Shown here: one piece after another, positions 7,563 to 16,399 of the stretch
Position numbering within the stretch: the first letter of the stretch is position 1
How the letters are laid out: every line of letters begins with the position of its first letter
Assembly (NCBI GenBank): GCA_944324555.1
Contig: CALUWU010000064.1
Coordinates: forward strand, 1 to 64,000
From: an uncultured Desulfovibrio sp.
GTDB lineage: Bacteria; Desulfobacterota; Desulfovibrionia; Desulfovibrionales; Desulfovibrionaceae
Length of the DNA stretch: 64,000 bases
Direction: 5' to 3'
Notes under the pieces: generated by a model
Seen by the model: only the letters and a program-made list of their open reading frames with translations
Database searches by the model: none
What the model was told of the DNA's origin: nothing
Program-made: the position numbers and the translations under genes

Positions 7563-8420
7563 TCACCCTCGGGCCGTCATATCCCTGATGGTGCGGCAGT
7601 CGCAAAGATGATAACGATATGAAGTCTTTCCCTCGTCGGAAATGTAGGCCCTGTATTGTTCTTTAATATAGATGCAGCATTTGCGTTGATTGACTTCGAC
7701 CGTACGATGCGAACCTATGGAAAAGGCTTCGTGCTCCAGAGAAACCGCGGAAGAGGCAAAGGCCCGCGCGAAGGCCTGTTGTACGGCAACGCCGTTACGC
7801 CGGGCAAGGGCATGCCCCTGTGCCGCCGCCAGCGCATACCAATGCTGGGCAGCCGCATAACTCAGCGGAACGCCAAACGCCGTGCCGTAGCACCAGCCGA
7901 TATTGCACTGCCCGTCCGCAAGTCCCTGCTCCGCGGACTGCCGAAACCAGTAGGCGCACGCCGCGGCGTCAGGCGCAACGCCCTTGCCTTGCCGAAAACA
8001 ATGGGCCAGCGCGAACTGTGACGGCGCGTCCCCATTATTCGCCGCGCGCAGATACCAGCGCGCGGCCTGCCCCCAGTCTTGCCGGACGCCGTTTCCCGAG
8101 GCATAGCGTCTGGCAAGCAGCCGCTGCGCTCCGGGCTCATCCCGCTCCGCTCCTTCCGCAAGCTCTTCCAGTGAAAGAGAAGAATCTTGCCCGATTCCAA
8201 CCTGTCGCGCTGAAGACGTTTCAAGAAGAAGTCTTTTGCGCGCTTCGGCGTGTCCCTTCTGGGCGGCGCGCTCCAGCAGGGGAATCGCCAGTTCGCGATG
8301 ATGGGGAGGAAATTTTCCATCCAGACACAGACAGGCCAGACGATAGCAGGCGTGCGGCTCGTGCGACAATGCCGCGGCGACAAGCTCCTGATATTGCGGA
8401 AAAGTATTTTTGCTATCCAT
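7563..8420 (-). CDS. Sel1-repeat protein, cytoplasmic
   Basis: A 285-residue protein with tandem Sel1/TPR-like repeats across residues 20-210 (e.g. GNGVRQDWGQAARWYLRAAN, GKGVAPDAAACAYWFRQSAE, FGVPLSYAAAQHWYALAAAQ). The last 70 residues carry CDCRTIRD and no repeat. No signal peptide is seen, unlike the 6108 protein, so it is a different branch. Sel1 proteins act as scaffolds; the partner is unknown. GGGGGAGAG lies 11 bp before ATG 8420, a long spacing. It is a single gene next to the hot spot and could be either chromosome or early cargo. Confidence 0.7.
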   Translation of the reverse strand: MDSKNTFPQYQELVAAALSHEPHACYRLACLCLDGKFPPHHRELAIPLLERAAQKGHAEARKRLLLETSSARQVGIGQDSSLSLEELAEGAERDEPGAQRLLARRYASGNGVRQDWGQAARWYLRAANNGDAPSQFALAHCFRQGKGVAPDAAACAYWFRQSAEQGLADGQCNIGWCYGTAFGVPLSYAAAQHWYALAAAQGHALARRNGVAVQQAFARAFASSAVSLEHEAFSIGSHRTVEVNQRKCCIYIKEQYRAYISDEGKTSYRYHLCDCRTIRDMTARG

Positions 8421-8454
8421 AGCGAAAGGGACTCTCCCCCATGTTTCAATTTAT

Positions 8455-8475
8455 AACAGACGTCGCGCGTCTGTT
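8455..8475 (-). promoter_or_regulatory. Stem-loop in the leader of the Sel1 gene
   Basis: A perfect inverted repeat AACAGACG-TCGCG-CGTCTGTT lies 35-55 bp upstream of the Sel1 start. It could be an operator or a leader hairpin. Apart from this and the 8630 terminator, I see nothing in 8421-8766. Confidence 0.35.
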
Positions 8476-8629
8476 TTGTCGCGGAAAAGGGTCTGTATTG
8501 CTTCCCAATTATCAGGACGGATTTTTTGAATACTCTTCAGGAATACCCCGGCGCGATCCGACTGCGTCCGCCTGTCGCGCGCCGCTGTTTGAAAATTTGA
8601 AAAAGGGTAACTATAGTACAAAATAAATA

Positions 8630-8666
8630 CAAGAAAGGCGTAACGACAGATGTCGATACGCCTTTT
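8630..8666 (-). terminator. Terminator of the rpoN-PTS operon
   Basis: The stem AAAGGCGTA...TACGCCTTT with inner CGACA/TGTCG, read on the minus strand, is followed by a T-rich tail. It lies 100 bp past the PTS IIC stop codon. Confidence 0.7.
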
Positions 8667-8766
8667 GCATTGCCCCGGCAAAAAAAGATTTAAGTTCCGT
8701 CCCTGCCGGCGTGAAAGCCCGGAGATTGAGAAGGGATTCGACCTGATTGCGAGAGCCGCGGAGAGG

Positions 8767-9452
8767 CTACAGACTCATCAGCAGACCAAGAATAATCAGC
8801 GCCGCGGCCAGAACGGCGTAAGCGCGTCGAATTCGCAGGCCAAGCACGGCCCCGGCCATGGCCGCCGCATAAAACATGGCCCAGCTGACGGAAGGAAACC
8901 ACTCCGCTCCGATACGGGCAAAAAGCGGCCCCAATGCCGTCATGAGAAGGAAGCAAACGATATAGAGGGCGTATTGCGCCCCGGCCCGCACCAGTATGCT
9001 GTACAGGATTGCCCGGCCCGGCAGCGTTCCGCCGGCGTCGCCGGCGCACCAGAGCTGAACGCGTTCCGACGCGTCGTCCATGAGCTGCCGCTGCTGCTGC
9101 TCCAGCCATGCCGCCGCATGGGCGCACAACATGGCAAAGGCAACGGGCAGCAACAGGACATCCGGCTGCCGCCAGTCATAAAGTACTGCCAGAGGAAAGA
9201 GGAGAAGAAAACTCAGGGTGCCGTATGGCGGTACGACGCTGCCAAGCGCCAGCACATCCAGCCAGACAAGCTCAAAGACGATGCCCAGGGGCAAGCCCAG
9301 TTCCCATTGCCCGGAGGCAAGACCAAAGGCTATTCCCCAGAAAAGAGGACGATCCGCTATGCGAAACAGCAGGGACGAACGCGCCGCCCCCGCAAGGACA
9401 AAAAAAAACCGTAGAGGAAACAGGCCTGCCCGAACTCAGAATAGTTGCTCAT
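8767..9452 (-). pseudogene. PTS mannose-type IIC subunit, frameshifted at a T9 tract
   Basis: Reading from ATG 9452, the protein starts MSNYSEFGQACFLYGFF and then runs into nine T (plus-strand A 9400-9408), after which the frame is lost and stops at once. With ten T the frame continues unbroken for about 228 residues to 8767, with several hydrophobic segments and features of EIIC permeases of the mannose/fructose/sorbose family (FGLASGQWELGLPLGIVFE). The start overlaps the IIB stop by 17 bp, as in an operon. IIC would form the membrane channel, and no IID gene follows. Options are phase variation, transcriptional slippage on the T run, a dead gene, or a sequencing error. Confidence 0.65.
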
Positions 9453-9897
9453 CGGCTGCCCTCACATGTTCCGTCGGCACGCGACGCAGATCAAAGACGA
9501 CATTCTTTTCCTTGATGCGGCGCAAGTCCTCTCTGTCGTCTTCGGAAACGGCAATGTGCGGCAAAAGCTGCGTCTTTCCCGGCGCGTAATGCAGGTTTCC
9601 AATATTCAGCGTTTCCATGGCGACGCCCGCGTCGCAGGCGCGGCGGGCGTCGCGACAGTCTTCAAACAGGACAAGCGTGGAAGAGCCGCATTTTTTCAGT
9701 ACTTCGGCAAGCTCTTCCAGCTCCACGAAATGGATATCGACGTTTTCGGGAACAGCCAGTTCCGCGATCTGCTGCCGCAGGAAGTCTGACGCAAAGGCGT
9801 CGTTGGCGACAATCAGATGCTCCGTCGCCAGATGCGGCACCCAGCCTTCTATGACCTGCCCGTGTACCAGGCGATTATCAACGCGAAACCACGTCAT
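9436..9897 (-). CDS. PTS mannose/fructose/sorbose-family IIB subunit
   Basis: A 153-residue cytoplasmic phosphocarrier. The N-terminal motif DNRLVHGQV places the phosphorylated His at residue 12, as in ManX/SorB-type IIB. Length and the tail (FDLRRVPTEHV) match the family. ATG 9897 directly follows the IIA stop, so the two are translationally coupled. It should take phosphate from IIA and pass it to a sugar at IIC. Since IIC is frameshifted and IID is absent, transport is doubtful and a regulatory role is possible, as has been suggested for the incomplete PTS of Desulfovibrio. Confidence 0.9.
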   Translation of the reverse strand: MTWFRVDNRLVHGQVIEGWVPHLATEHLIVANDAFASDFLRQQIAELAVPENVDIHFVELEELAEVLKKCGSSTLVLFEDCRDARRACDAGVAMETLNIGNLHYAPGKTQLLPHIAVSEDDREDLRRIKEKNVVFDLRRVPTEHVRAADEQLF

Positions 9898-10347
9898 CTA
9901 TGCGCCGCTCTTTTCATTTTTGTCATTTTTCTTGCCGCGCAGCATGCTCCCGGCAACGACGATGCCGCGGGTGCCGGCCTCGCTGACCAGGCGCGCCAGC
10001 TCTTCCAGCGGCTTTTCCCGGCAGGAAAAGACCTTGAGCAGCATAGGCAGATTGACGCCGGTCACGACTTCCACATGATGCGCTCCCAGCAGGGAAAGCG
10101 CCAGGTTGGTCGGCGTGCCGCCGAACATGTCCGTCAGCACGATAACGCCCGCTCCCTTGTCAAGGCGATCGGCAGCATCGTTGAGACGCCGGACGGTTTC
10201 CGGCACCTCTTGCGCCACATCCACGCTGATGGAACTGCAATCGCTCAACGAGCCGAGAATAAACTCGGCCGTCCGCAGCATGGCCGAACCATAGTCAGCG
10301 TGAGCGACGACGATAATGCCGACATGCGGGGTCTGTTCTTCTGTCAT
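9898..10347 (-). CDS. PTS mannose-family IIA subunit
   Basis: A 149-residue IIA domain. The phosphorylated His is probably residue 16 in VVAHADYG, and DMFGGTPTN and the GVNLPMLL strand are typical of EIIA-Man. ATG 10347 has GGAGGT 5 bp upstream and is preferred over an in-frame extension to 10401. It follows rapZ by 98 bp and is coupled to IIB. It receives phosphate from HPr, which is not encoded in the window. Confidence 0.9.
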   Translation of the reverse strand: MTEEQTPHVGIIVVAHADYGSAMLRTAEFILGSLSDCSSISVDVAQEVPETVRRLNDAADRLDKGAGVIVLTDMFGGTPTNLALSLLGAHHVEVVTGVNLPMLLKVFSCREKPLEELARLVSEAGTRGIVVAGSMLRGKKNDKNEKSGA

Positions 10348-10445
10348 GTCTACCTCCGTCAAAAGCGCGATACGGGCATGCCGCGACGTCGCGCGCGACA
10401 AGACGCGCTTCGTACAACAGACACGCGTTCAGCTTGCCAGTTTTT

Positions 10446-11366
10446 CTAGCCGAGTTCAAGATGACGATGCTCCATGGACACGGCATAACCCGACTGACGC
10501 AGGACCCGACGGAGATATTCCGCCATGGCGACGGAGCGATGCCGCCCGCCGGTACAGCCTATGGCCAGCGTGACGCGATAACGCCCTTCGGCTTCCATGA
10601 GCGGCAGCGTGTACAGGACAAGATCCGTCAGCTTGTTCCGAAACTCCAGGGCGGACGGCGCGGCGAAAACGTAATCCGCCACGGCCTTTTCCTTGCCGCT
10701 TCGCTGTCGCAGGCTTTCCTCAAAGTAGGGATTGGCAAGAAAGCGCATGTCGAACACGCAGTCCGCTTCGGCGGGGATGCCGTACTTGAAGCCGAAGGAC
10801 ACCAGGTTCACGCGCAGGGGATGCAGATTTTCGGGGCCGCGCGTCCAGCGCTTCTGAATGATGCGGCGCAGGTCATGAATCGAAAGGCGGCTCGTATCAA
10901 CGGCGAAGTCCGCCATTTCCCGCAGCGGGCGCAGACTCTCCCGCTCCGCGACAATGGCCGCTTCCAGCCCGAAGCCGTCGCGCTCCAGCGGATGGGGGCG
11001 GCGCGTCGCGGCATAGCGGCGCAGCAGCGTCGCGGTATTGGCCTCCACAAAAAGCACTTGCGCGCGCGTTCCCTTTTCGGCCAGCGCCGTAAGCGCGCCG
11101 TTCAGCTGACGCAGAAAATCGTTCTGGCGCAGATCCATGCCCAGCGCGATACCGCGAAAATGCTGCATGGACGGGCGTTCCATCATTCCCGCCATTTCCG
11201 GGGCCAGACTCGCGGGCAGGCCGTCGACGGTGAAATAGCCCAGATCTTCAAAAACGCGCAAGGCCACGCTCTTGCCCGCTCCGGAAAGCCCCGTCACAAT
11301 GCAGACGGGAGCGTTGTCCTCGCCCCGGGGCGTCTGGGTTTCGGAAGCAGATTCGGCAATGCTCAT
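10446..11366 (-). CDS. rapZ: RapZ-family nucleotide-binding protein / RNase adaptor
   Basis: A 306-residue P-loop protein. Walker A is GLSGAGKS (near residue 26), and the C-terminal domain carries AIGCTGGRHRSVAMAEYL, the signature of the RapZ/YvcJ family. In E. coli RapZ directs RNase E to the small RNA GlmZ and tunes amino-sugar synthesis; in other phyla its role is less clear. The rpoN-hpf-rapZ order is conserved in Proteobacteria, but the ptsN and hprK genes that often lie between are missing here. Start MSIAES at 11366 is chosen; a TTG start 6 codons upstream is possible. Confidence 0.9.
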   Translation of the reverse strand: MSIAESASETQTPRGEDNAPVCIVTGLSGAGKSVALRVFEDLGYFTVDGLPASLAPEMAGMMERPSMQHFRGIALGMDLRQNDFLRQLNGALTALAEKGTRAQVLFVEANTATLLRRYAATRRPHPLERDGFGLEAAIVAERESLRPLREMADFAVDTSRLSIHDLRRIIQKRWTRGPENLHPLRVNLVSFGFKYGIPAEADCVFDMRFLANPYFEESLRQRSGKEKAVADYVFAAPSALEFRNKLTDLVLYTLPLMEAEGRYRVTLAIGCTGGRHRSVAMAEYLRRVLRQSGYAVSMEHRHLELG

Positions 11367-11388
11367 GACTTTTTTCCGCTGCAACGAC

Positions 11389-11413
11389 GAGCGCCCCCTT
11401 GCGGGGGCGCTCC
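11389..11413 (-). other. Hairpin between hpf and rapZ
   Basis: The stem AGCGCCCCC/GGGGGCGCT with a three-base loop has no T run, so it is more likely an mRNA stability or attenuation element than a terminator. Confidence 0.4.
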
Positions 11414-11422
11414 TGTCGGCGA

Positions 11423-11962
11423 TTAAAGGACAGGATCTATAAGGGCGAAACCGCCCGCGCTCTTGCGGTACACGACGTTGACACGCGTTGTTTCCGCATT
11501 GATGAAGACGAAGAAATCTCCGCCAACGCTTTCCAGCTGCATCAGGGCTTCGTCAAGATGCAGCGGCTTGTTGGCAAAGCGATCGGAACCGGAAATGTCA
11601 GGAGCGCCGTCCGCTTCCCCTTCCATATTGTAAGTAAAGACGTCCACGTCGGCGTTGCGCGCCTTTCTGCGCTGTTCGCGCACGCGCGAGACCTGACGCT
11701 TGATCTGCGATTCCAGCTTGTCGCGCACAAGGTCGATGGCGGCGTACATGTCGTTGGTCTGCTCGGAGGCGTTCAGGTGCAGACCTTCGCCCGTCACCGT
11801 GACTTCGCAGCGATGCCGGATCTTGTCCATCGTCATGACGACATTGATTTCAAGACCGGAGGACTTGCCGAAGAAACGTCCCATCTTTTCCATGCGACGG
11901 CGGGCGTACTTCTTCAGATGTTCGGAAGGCTCAAAATTCTTGAACGAAAAGGCAATGTTCAT
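11423..11962 (-). CDS. hpf: Long-form ribosome hibernation promoting factor
   Basis: A 179-residue protein of the long HPF type. An N-terminal ribosome-binding domain (1-100, with RRMEKMGRFF and the basic helix QIKRQVSRVREQRRKAR) is followed by a linker and a C-terminal dimerisation domain (about 120-179, LHLDEALMQLESVGGDFFVF). Long HPF joins 70S ribosomes into inactive 100S dimers in stationary phase. It lies downstream of rpoN in the same direction, a common pairing. ATG 11962 has GGAGGA just upstream. Confidence 0.93.
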   Translation of the reverse strand: MNIAFSFKNFEPSEHLKKYARRRMEKMGRFFGKSSGLEINVVMTMDKIRHRCEVTVTGEGLHLNASEQTNDMYAAIDLVRDKLESQIKRQVSRVREQRRKARNADVDVFTYNMEGEADGAPDISGSDRFANKPLHLDEALMQLESVGGDFFVFINAETTRVNVVYRKSAGGFALIDPVL

Positions 11963-12090
11963 ACATTCCTCCGGTTGTTAGAGCGTTTCCACAATACCAG
12001 ACGTTCGGAAAAACGCTCGGCGTGCCCTCGCGGGCGCCTGCGGCGTACCGGGAAATTCCCGGAAATGCCCGGGCAATCGAAACGATCGCC

Positions 12091-13521
12091 CTAGAAATGC
12101 TCCTTGCGCTTTGAAGAAGAAGCGATGTTGAGCGCCATGCGGTACTTGGCGACGGTTCTGCGGGCAATGGTCACCTTCAGGTGTTCCTTGAGCATTTCCC
12201 CCAGTTTTTCGTCGCTGAGCGGCGCTTTCGGGTCTTCTTCGGAAATGAATTTCTTGATCAGCGCCTTGACGCATTCCGAACCGACCGCGCCGCCGTCGTC
12301 AACGACAAGACCGCTGTTGAAGAAAAACTTCAACTCGAAGGTGCCGTGCGGCGTCGCCACGAACTTGTTGGTGGTGATGCGGCTTACCGTCGATTCATGC
12401 ATGCCGATATCTTCGGCGATTTCCTTGAGAATGAGCGGGGCCAGCTTTGTCACGCCCTCTTCGAAGAAGGGGCGCTGATGCCGCACGATGCTTTCCACTA
12501 CCTTATACAATGTTTTCTGGCGTTGATACAAGCTCTTGATCAGCCAGGAGGCGGCCCTTTTCTTTTCCGCGCAGTACTCCATTTCCTTGTCGGAGCCGCT
12601 GAGCGGCACGTCGTTCAGCTCGGAAAGCTGCAGATGCGGCAGGCCTTCGTCGTTGAGCATGATGACGAAATCCTTGCCCGACTTGTACACATAGACGTCG
12701 GGGCTGACGTAGGTGGGCTCGCTGTTTCCGAAACTGGCTCCGGGGAAAGGGTCCAGCGTCTGGATGAGTTCAAGATACTCGCGCAGATCCGTCATGTCGA
12801 TCTTGAACTTTCGCAGCAGGGGCTTGTATCGCTTGGCCTCCAGATCCTCAAGATGATCCGTGATCAGGGAAACGAGTATGGGGTCCCGCTCGTAACCAAG
12901 ATTGCGTACCTGCACCATCAGGCATTCGCTGGCGTCGCGCGCCGCCACGCCCACGGGGTCGAACTGCTGCACGCGCTCCAGCACGACGCGGACCTCGTCG
13001 GGCGTGGCCTGCGTCATGGCGGCCAGTTCGTCCACCGAGGCTTGAAGATAGCCCACGGAAGACAGATTGCCGATAATGGCCTCGCCGATTTCCTGCTGCC
13101 GATCCGTCAGCGCGGAAAGACGCAGCTGCCAGCGCAGATGGCCGTCCAGCGACGGCTTTTCCGCATAGCGCCCTTCAAAGGGCGTCATATCGTCGCCTAC
13201 GTCGAATTCCTGCGCCTGAGAGCCCTTGGGCGTGCTGGCAAATTCGCCGAGGTAATCTTCCCAGTCGGCGTTGCGCGCCAGTTCGCCGTCATAGGCGGCG
13301 TCTTCCCGAATATCGTTCGGGCGATCTTCCTGCTCGGACGGCGTCGGCGTATCCGGCTGCGGAGACGCCTCTTCCAGAAAGGGGTTCTCCATCAGCTCCT
13401 GCTGTACGGTTTCGAGCAGATCCACTCGCGACAGTTGCAGCAGCCTGATGGCCTGCTGCAACTGCGGCGTCATTACCAATTGTTGAGAGAGCTTGAGCTG
13501 TTGACGTAATTCCAGTCCCAT
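12091..13521 (-). CDS. rpoN: RNA polymerase sigma-54 factor
   Basis: 476 residues. The N-terminal activator-interacting region is Gln/Leu-rich (LKLSQQLVMTPQLQQAIRL), an acidic region II covers about 50-110, the core-binding domain follows, an HTH lies near 385 (ESTVSRITTNKF), and the RpoN box ARRTVAKYR lies near the C-terminus and reads the -24 element. It directs transcription of promoters that need an AAA+ activator; three matching promoters are seen in this window (glnN, flgB, fliF). First gene of the operon continuing to hpf, rapZ and the PTS genes. Confidence 0.97.
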   Translation of the reverse strand: MGLELRQQLKLSQQLVMTPQLQQAIRLLQLSRVDLLETVQQELMENPFLEEASPQPDTPTPSEQEDRPNDIREDAAYDGELARNADWEDYLGEFASTPKGSQAQEFDVGDDMTPFEGRYAEKPSLDGHLRWQLRLSALTDRQQEIGEAIIGNLSSVGYLQASVDELAAMTQATPDEVRVVLERVQQFDPVGVAARDASECLMVQVRNLGYERDPILVSLITDHLEDLEAKRYKPLLRKFKIDMTDLREYLELIQTLDPFPGASFGNSEPTYVSPDVYVYKSGKDFVIMLNDEGLPHLQLSELNDVPLSGSDKEMEYCAEKKRAASWLIKSLYQRQKTLYKVVESIVRHQRPFFEEGVTKLAPLILKEIAEDIGMHESTVSRITTNKFVATPHGTFELKFFFNSGLVVDDGGAVGSECVKALIKKFISEEDPKAPLSDEKLGEMLKEHLKVTIARRTVAKYRMALNIASSSKRKEHF

Positions 13522-13623
13522 ACCTAATCGCCTGTCTTTGTCCTTTCAAAGACTATGCCATAGCTTTACTCCAAGCGCAACGGAAGAACTTGCGTCATCC
13601 TTCACAACGCCTGGAAGGGCCTC

Positions 13624-13664
13624 AAAAAAAAGGAAGATCTCTTCGGGAGACCCTCCTTTTTTTT
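13624..13664 (-). terminator. Terminator of the chemotaxis receptor gene
   Basis: A stem formed by AAAAAAGGA...TCTC and GAGA...TCCTTTTTT with a TTCG loop lies between the receptor stop and the rpoN start. It has A/T runs on both sides and could work in both directions. Confidence 0.65.
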
Positions 13665-13736
13665 CGACGCCGCCGCGCGACAAACCCGGCGGCGGACGGC
13701 GGCCGGAGGGGGCGTCGTCCCCCCTCCGCAGCGCCG

Positions 13737-15857
13737 CTAGGATCGCTTCATGTTCTCGATCAGGCGGCTCAGGCCCTGCGCCTGTTCGGCCAGGGCGTTG
13801 ACGGCCTGCGTCGCCTCGTTCATGGCCATGGCGTTCTGCGCCACGGTCTCATGGATATGAATGATGGACTTGTTGATCTCGTCGCTGGCGGCGGACTGCT
13901 CTTCGGCGGCCGTGGCAATGGCGCGCACCTCGTCCGCGGTTACTTCGGCGTCGCCCACAATCTGCTGCAGGGCTTCTCCAGACTGATTGGCGAAGCCGGT
14001 CGCCTTTTCCACCTGCTCGACGGCGCGGTCCATGGATTCCATGCTCTTGGCCGTGCTTTCCTGAATGGCGCGGATGGCGTTGCCCGCATCCTGCGTGGAC
14101 GCCATGGTCTTTTCGGCCAGCTTGCGGACCTCGTCGGCCACGACGGCAAAGCCGCGTCCGGCCTCGCCGGCGCGCGCCGCCTCGATGGCCGCGTTGAGCG
14201 CCAGCAGATTCGTCTGATCCGCGATATCGGAAATCACGCTCATGATGTCGCTGATGGACTGGGCATGATCGTTGAGCTGCACCATGTCGTGCTTGAGCGT
14301 GCTGGAGACTTCATAAACCTGCTGAATGCTGGCCAGGGAGTGCTGAACGATGTCGGCCCCGTGTTCCGCCCTGGAGCGCATTTCCGTCGAGACCGTGGAG
14401 GCCTGCGCGGCGTTGCGCGCCACTTCCTGCACGGCCGCGTTCATCTGATTCATGGCCGTGGCGGCTTCGGAAAGCCTGTCGGCCGCGGACTGCGCGCCCT
14501 TGTCGGACTGCTCGATCTGCGCGGAGAGCTGCAGCGAGGCCGAGGACACGACCTCCGCGACGCCTTCCAGCTCGCCCGCCGCCGCCAGCATGCCCTCGCG
14601 ACGCGCGTTTTCCGCCTGACGCTGCGCCTCCTGCGCGGCCTTCAGCGCCTCGGTGGCCTCCAGCCCCTTGGCTTCCGCCTCGCGGCTTTTTTCCTCGGCC
14701 GCCCGGATATTGAGCTTGAGGCTCTCGACCATGCTCCGCAGGGAGTCGGCCAGCATGCCGGTTTCGTCGTCGCTGTGCACCGCCAGATTCTCGTCAAGAT
14801 GGCCGGCGGCCACTTCGCGGGCAAATTCCTGCGTCCGGCGCAGCGGGCCGGTAATCGCCCGGGTGATGAAGAAGGCAAAGCCAAGGCCGATGATCAGGGC
14901 GAGACCGACGATCGTCCAGCCGCGATCCTCGGAGCTTTCCAGCTCGTCCACGCCGCGCATCAGCATGGACGTGGACTCGCTGCGCAAGAAGTCGCTGTAT
15001 TCCCTGATGAGGGAGAAACACTGATTGTACAGTTCGATGCGCTCGCGCGTCAGCTCGAGATTGGCCTTCAGCATGTCGCCGAGGCGGCGGGCCGTCTCGC
15101 TGAAATTCCCCAGGGCCGCCGCCGCGTCGTCAAACATGACGCGGCATTCCTCACGCAGCAGATACTGGCGGATCTGCCCCATATCGGCGACAACCTGCTG
15201 AAAGTCCTGAAGCGTCTTTTCCAGTTCCTTGAGATTCTTGCTTTCCAGGACGAGCAGCAGCGTCTGCAGGGCGGAAGCGGACTTTTCCATGACGGCGGAG
15301 ACGCGCGCCATGTTGGCCGCGTACTGCCGGCTTTCCTGCGGCATGAAGCTGTTGATGTAGCCCGTGAGGGTCTGGCTCATGCTCGCGGACAGATTCATCA
15401 GCTTTTCACGGGCAAAGGTGCTGGACTGCACCATCTGCGAACGGCTCTTCTGAAATTCGCGCATCTGCGCCACGCCGCGATTTACGCAGTCCTGGAACCG
15501 GGCGAAGCTCTGCCCGTACTCCTCCAGGAAGCGCGTCGTTCTGGGAGCGGGATATTCGCGGTTCACCTTTTCAAGCTGCGCCAGCGACGCCTTCGCCTGC
15601 TCCACATAATCCTTGTAGCCGGCCAGAGCATCCTCATCCATTTCCGAGAAAAAGATACGGACGCGGTAGCCGGCCAGCAGAAGGTTGCTTTGCAGCGTAT
15701 TGTTGGAGGCGTAACGCGGGAAGCGATCCGAGGCGATGGTCACGGAAGTGTCAAGGCTGTCGTCCAGGGCCATCTGCATCATGCCGCCAAGGATACATAT
15801 CAGCACCAGCAGGACGCCGAAGCCCCCGCCAATCTTCATGCCAATAGAAACTTTCAT
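13737..15857 (-). CDS. Methyl-accepting chemotaxis protein
   Basis: A 706-residue receptor. TM1 is near residues 5-30 ([18 protein letters not shown]), followed by a long helical periplasmic sensor (about 35-310), TM2 ([18 protein letters not shown]), a HAMP domain, and a signalling domain with the highly conserved hairpin [20 protein letters not shown]...[16 protein letters not shown]. It ends LIENMKRS without the CheR-binding pentapeptide. It senses an unknown ligand and controls CheA. ATG 15857 is preferred because GGGAGGGAG sits just before it. It is a single gene, not linked to che genes here. Confidence 0.93.
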   Translation of the reverse strand: MKVSIGMKIGGGFGVLLVLICILGGMMQMALDDSLDTSVTIASDRFPRYASNNTLQSNLLLAGYRVRIFFSEMDEDALAGYKDYVEQAKASLAQLEKVNREYPAPRTTRFLEEYGQSFARFQDCVNRGVAQMREFQKSRSQMVQSSTFAREKLMNLSASMSQTLTGYINSFMPQESRQYAANMARVSAVMEKSASALQTLLLVLESKNLKELEKTLQDFQQVVADMGQIRQYLLREECRVMFDDAAAALGNFSETARRLGDMLKANLELTRERIELYNQCFSLIREYSDFLRSESTSMLMRGVDELESSEDRGWTIVGLALIIGLGFAFFITRAITGPLRRTQEFAREVAAGHLDENLAVHSDDETGMLADSLRSMVESLKLNIRAAEEKSREAEAKGLEATEALKAAQEAQRQAENARREGMLAAAGELEGVAEVVSSASLQLSAQIEQSDKGAQSAADRLSEAATAMNQMNAAVQEVARNAAQASTVSTEMRSRAEHGADIVQHSLASIQQVYEVSSTLKHDMVQLNDHAQSISDIMSVISDIADQTNLLALNAAIEAARAGEAGRGFAVVADEVRKLAEKTMASTQDAGNAIRAIQESTAKSMESMDRAVEQVEKATGFANQSGEALQQIVGDAEVTADEVRAIATAAEEQSAASDEINKSIIHIHETVAQNAMAMNEATQAVNALAEQAQGLSRLIENMKRS

Positions 15858-16313
15858 TCTCCCTCCCATGCCGGACATTCAAGGCGACAGGAGCGCCGCC
15901 CTTTTCAGAACCAGGGGCCAGCCCCTGAACATAACCATCATTCACGCCGCGAAAAATCGCGAAGAACAGCGCCCATTCCCGCAGGGCGCTCGCCGCGCCG
16001 ACCGGCACCGTTTCACTCCAGAAGCGCCCCTTCCCGGCGGCGGGGACGCCGTCGCCCGGGAGACAGTTTTCTGGTTCCGACAAGAAGTTACGCGCCGAAG
16101 GAACAGACGTCAGAACGTAGCATAGCAAAAGATACTCTCTGCCACAACAGCGGCGGATTCTTCGGATTCCGGCATGCCGGTCCGAAAAGGGCCGTTTTCC
16201 GTCTGCGACGTACGGTTACGGGCGGCGTCGCTCTTGTGCAAGAAATGAAAAAAAGGGGCGCGGCGCTCATGAAAGGGCCAATCATCTTGTTTTTTCTCCC
16301 TGATAACGCTATC
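15858..16313. other. Intergenic region between the receptor gene and glpF
   Basis: About 450 bp without a supported gene. A very long minus-strand frame crossing it is the shadow of glpF-glpK. Promoters for both divergent genes must lie here or just right of it. A weak glpF candidate is TTGTTT (near 16288) with TATCGT 17 bp later. Confidence 0.4.
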
Positions 16314-16332
16314 GTCCTATTATATATAGGAC
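16314..16332 (+). promoter_or_regulatory. Perfect palindrome upstream of glpF
   Basis: GTCCTAT-TATAT-ATAGGAC, 19 bp with 7-bp perfect arms, is 67 bp before the glpF start and overlaps or directly follows a candidate -10. It looks like a dimeric repressor operator for glycerol control; the protein is not identified. Confidence 0.5.
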
Positions 16333-16399
16333 ATGGGCGCTCTTTGCGTCGCAATGGCTTCGGAAAACAGGATTTTTCATATTCAAACAGGGGAACGCC

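Noticed and set aside
11977..11992. A tenth stop-codon repeat (TTAGAGCGTTTCC)
   Set aside because: Only a dozen bases match and it is not at a stop codon of a gene; chance is likely.
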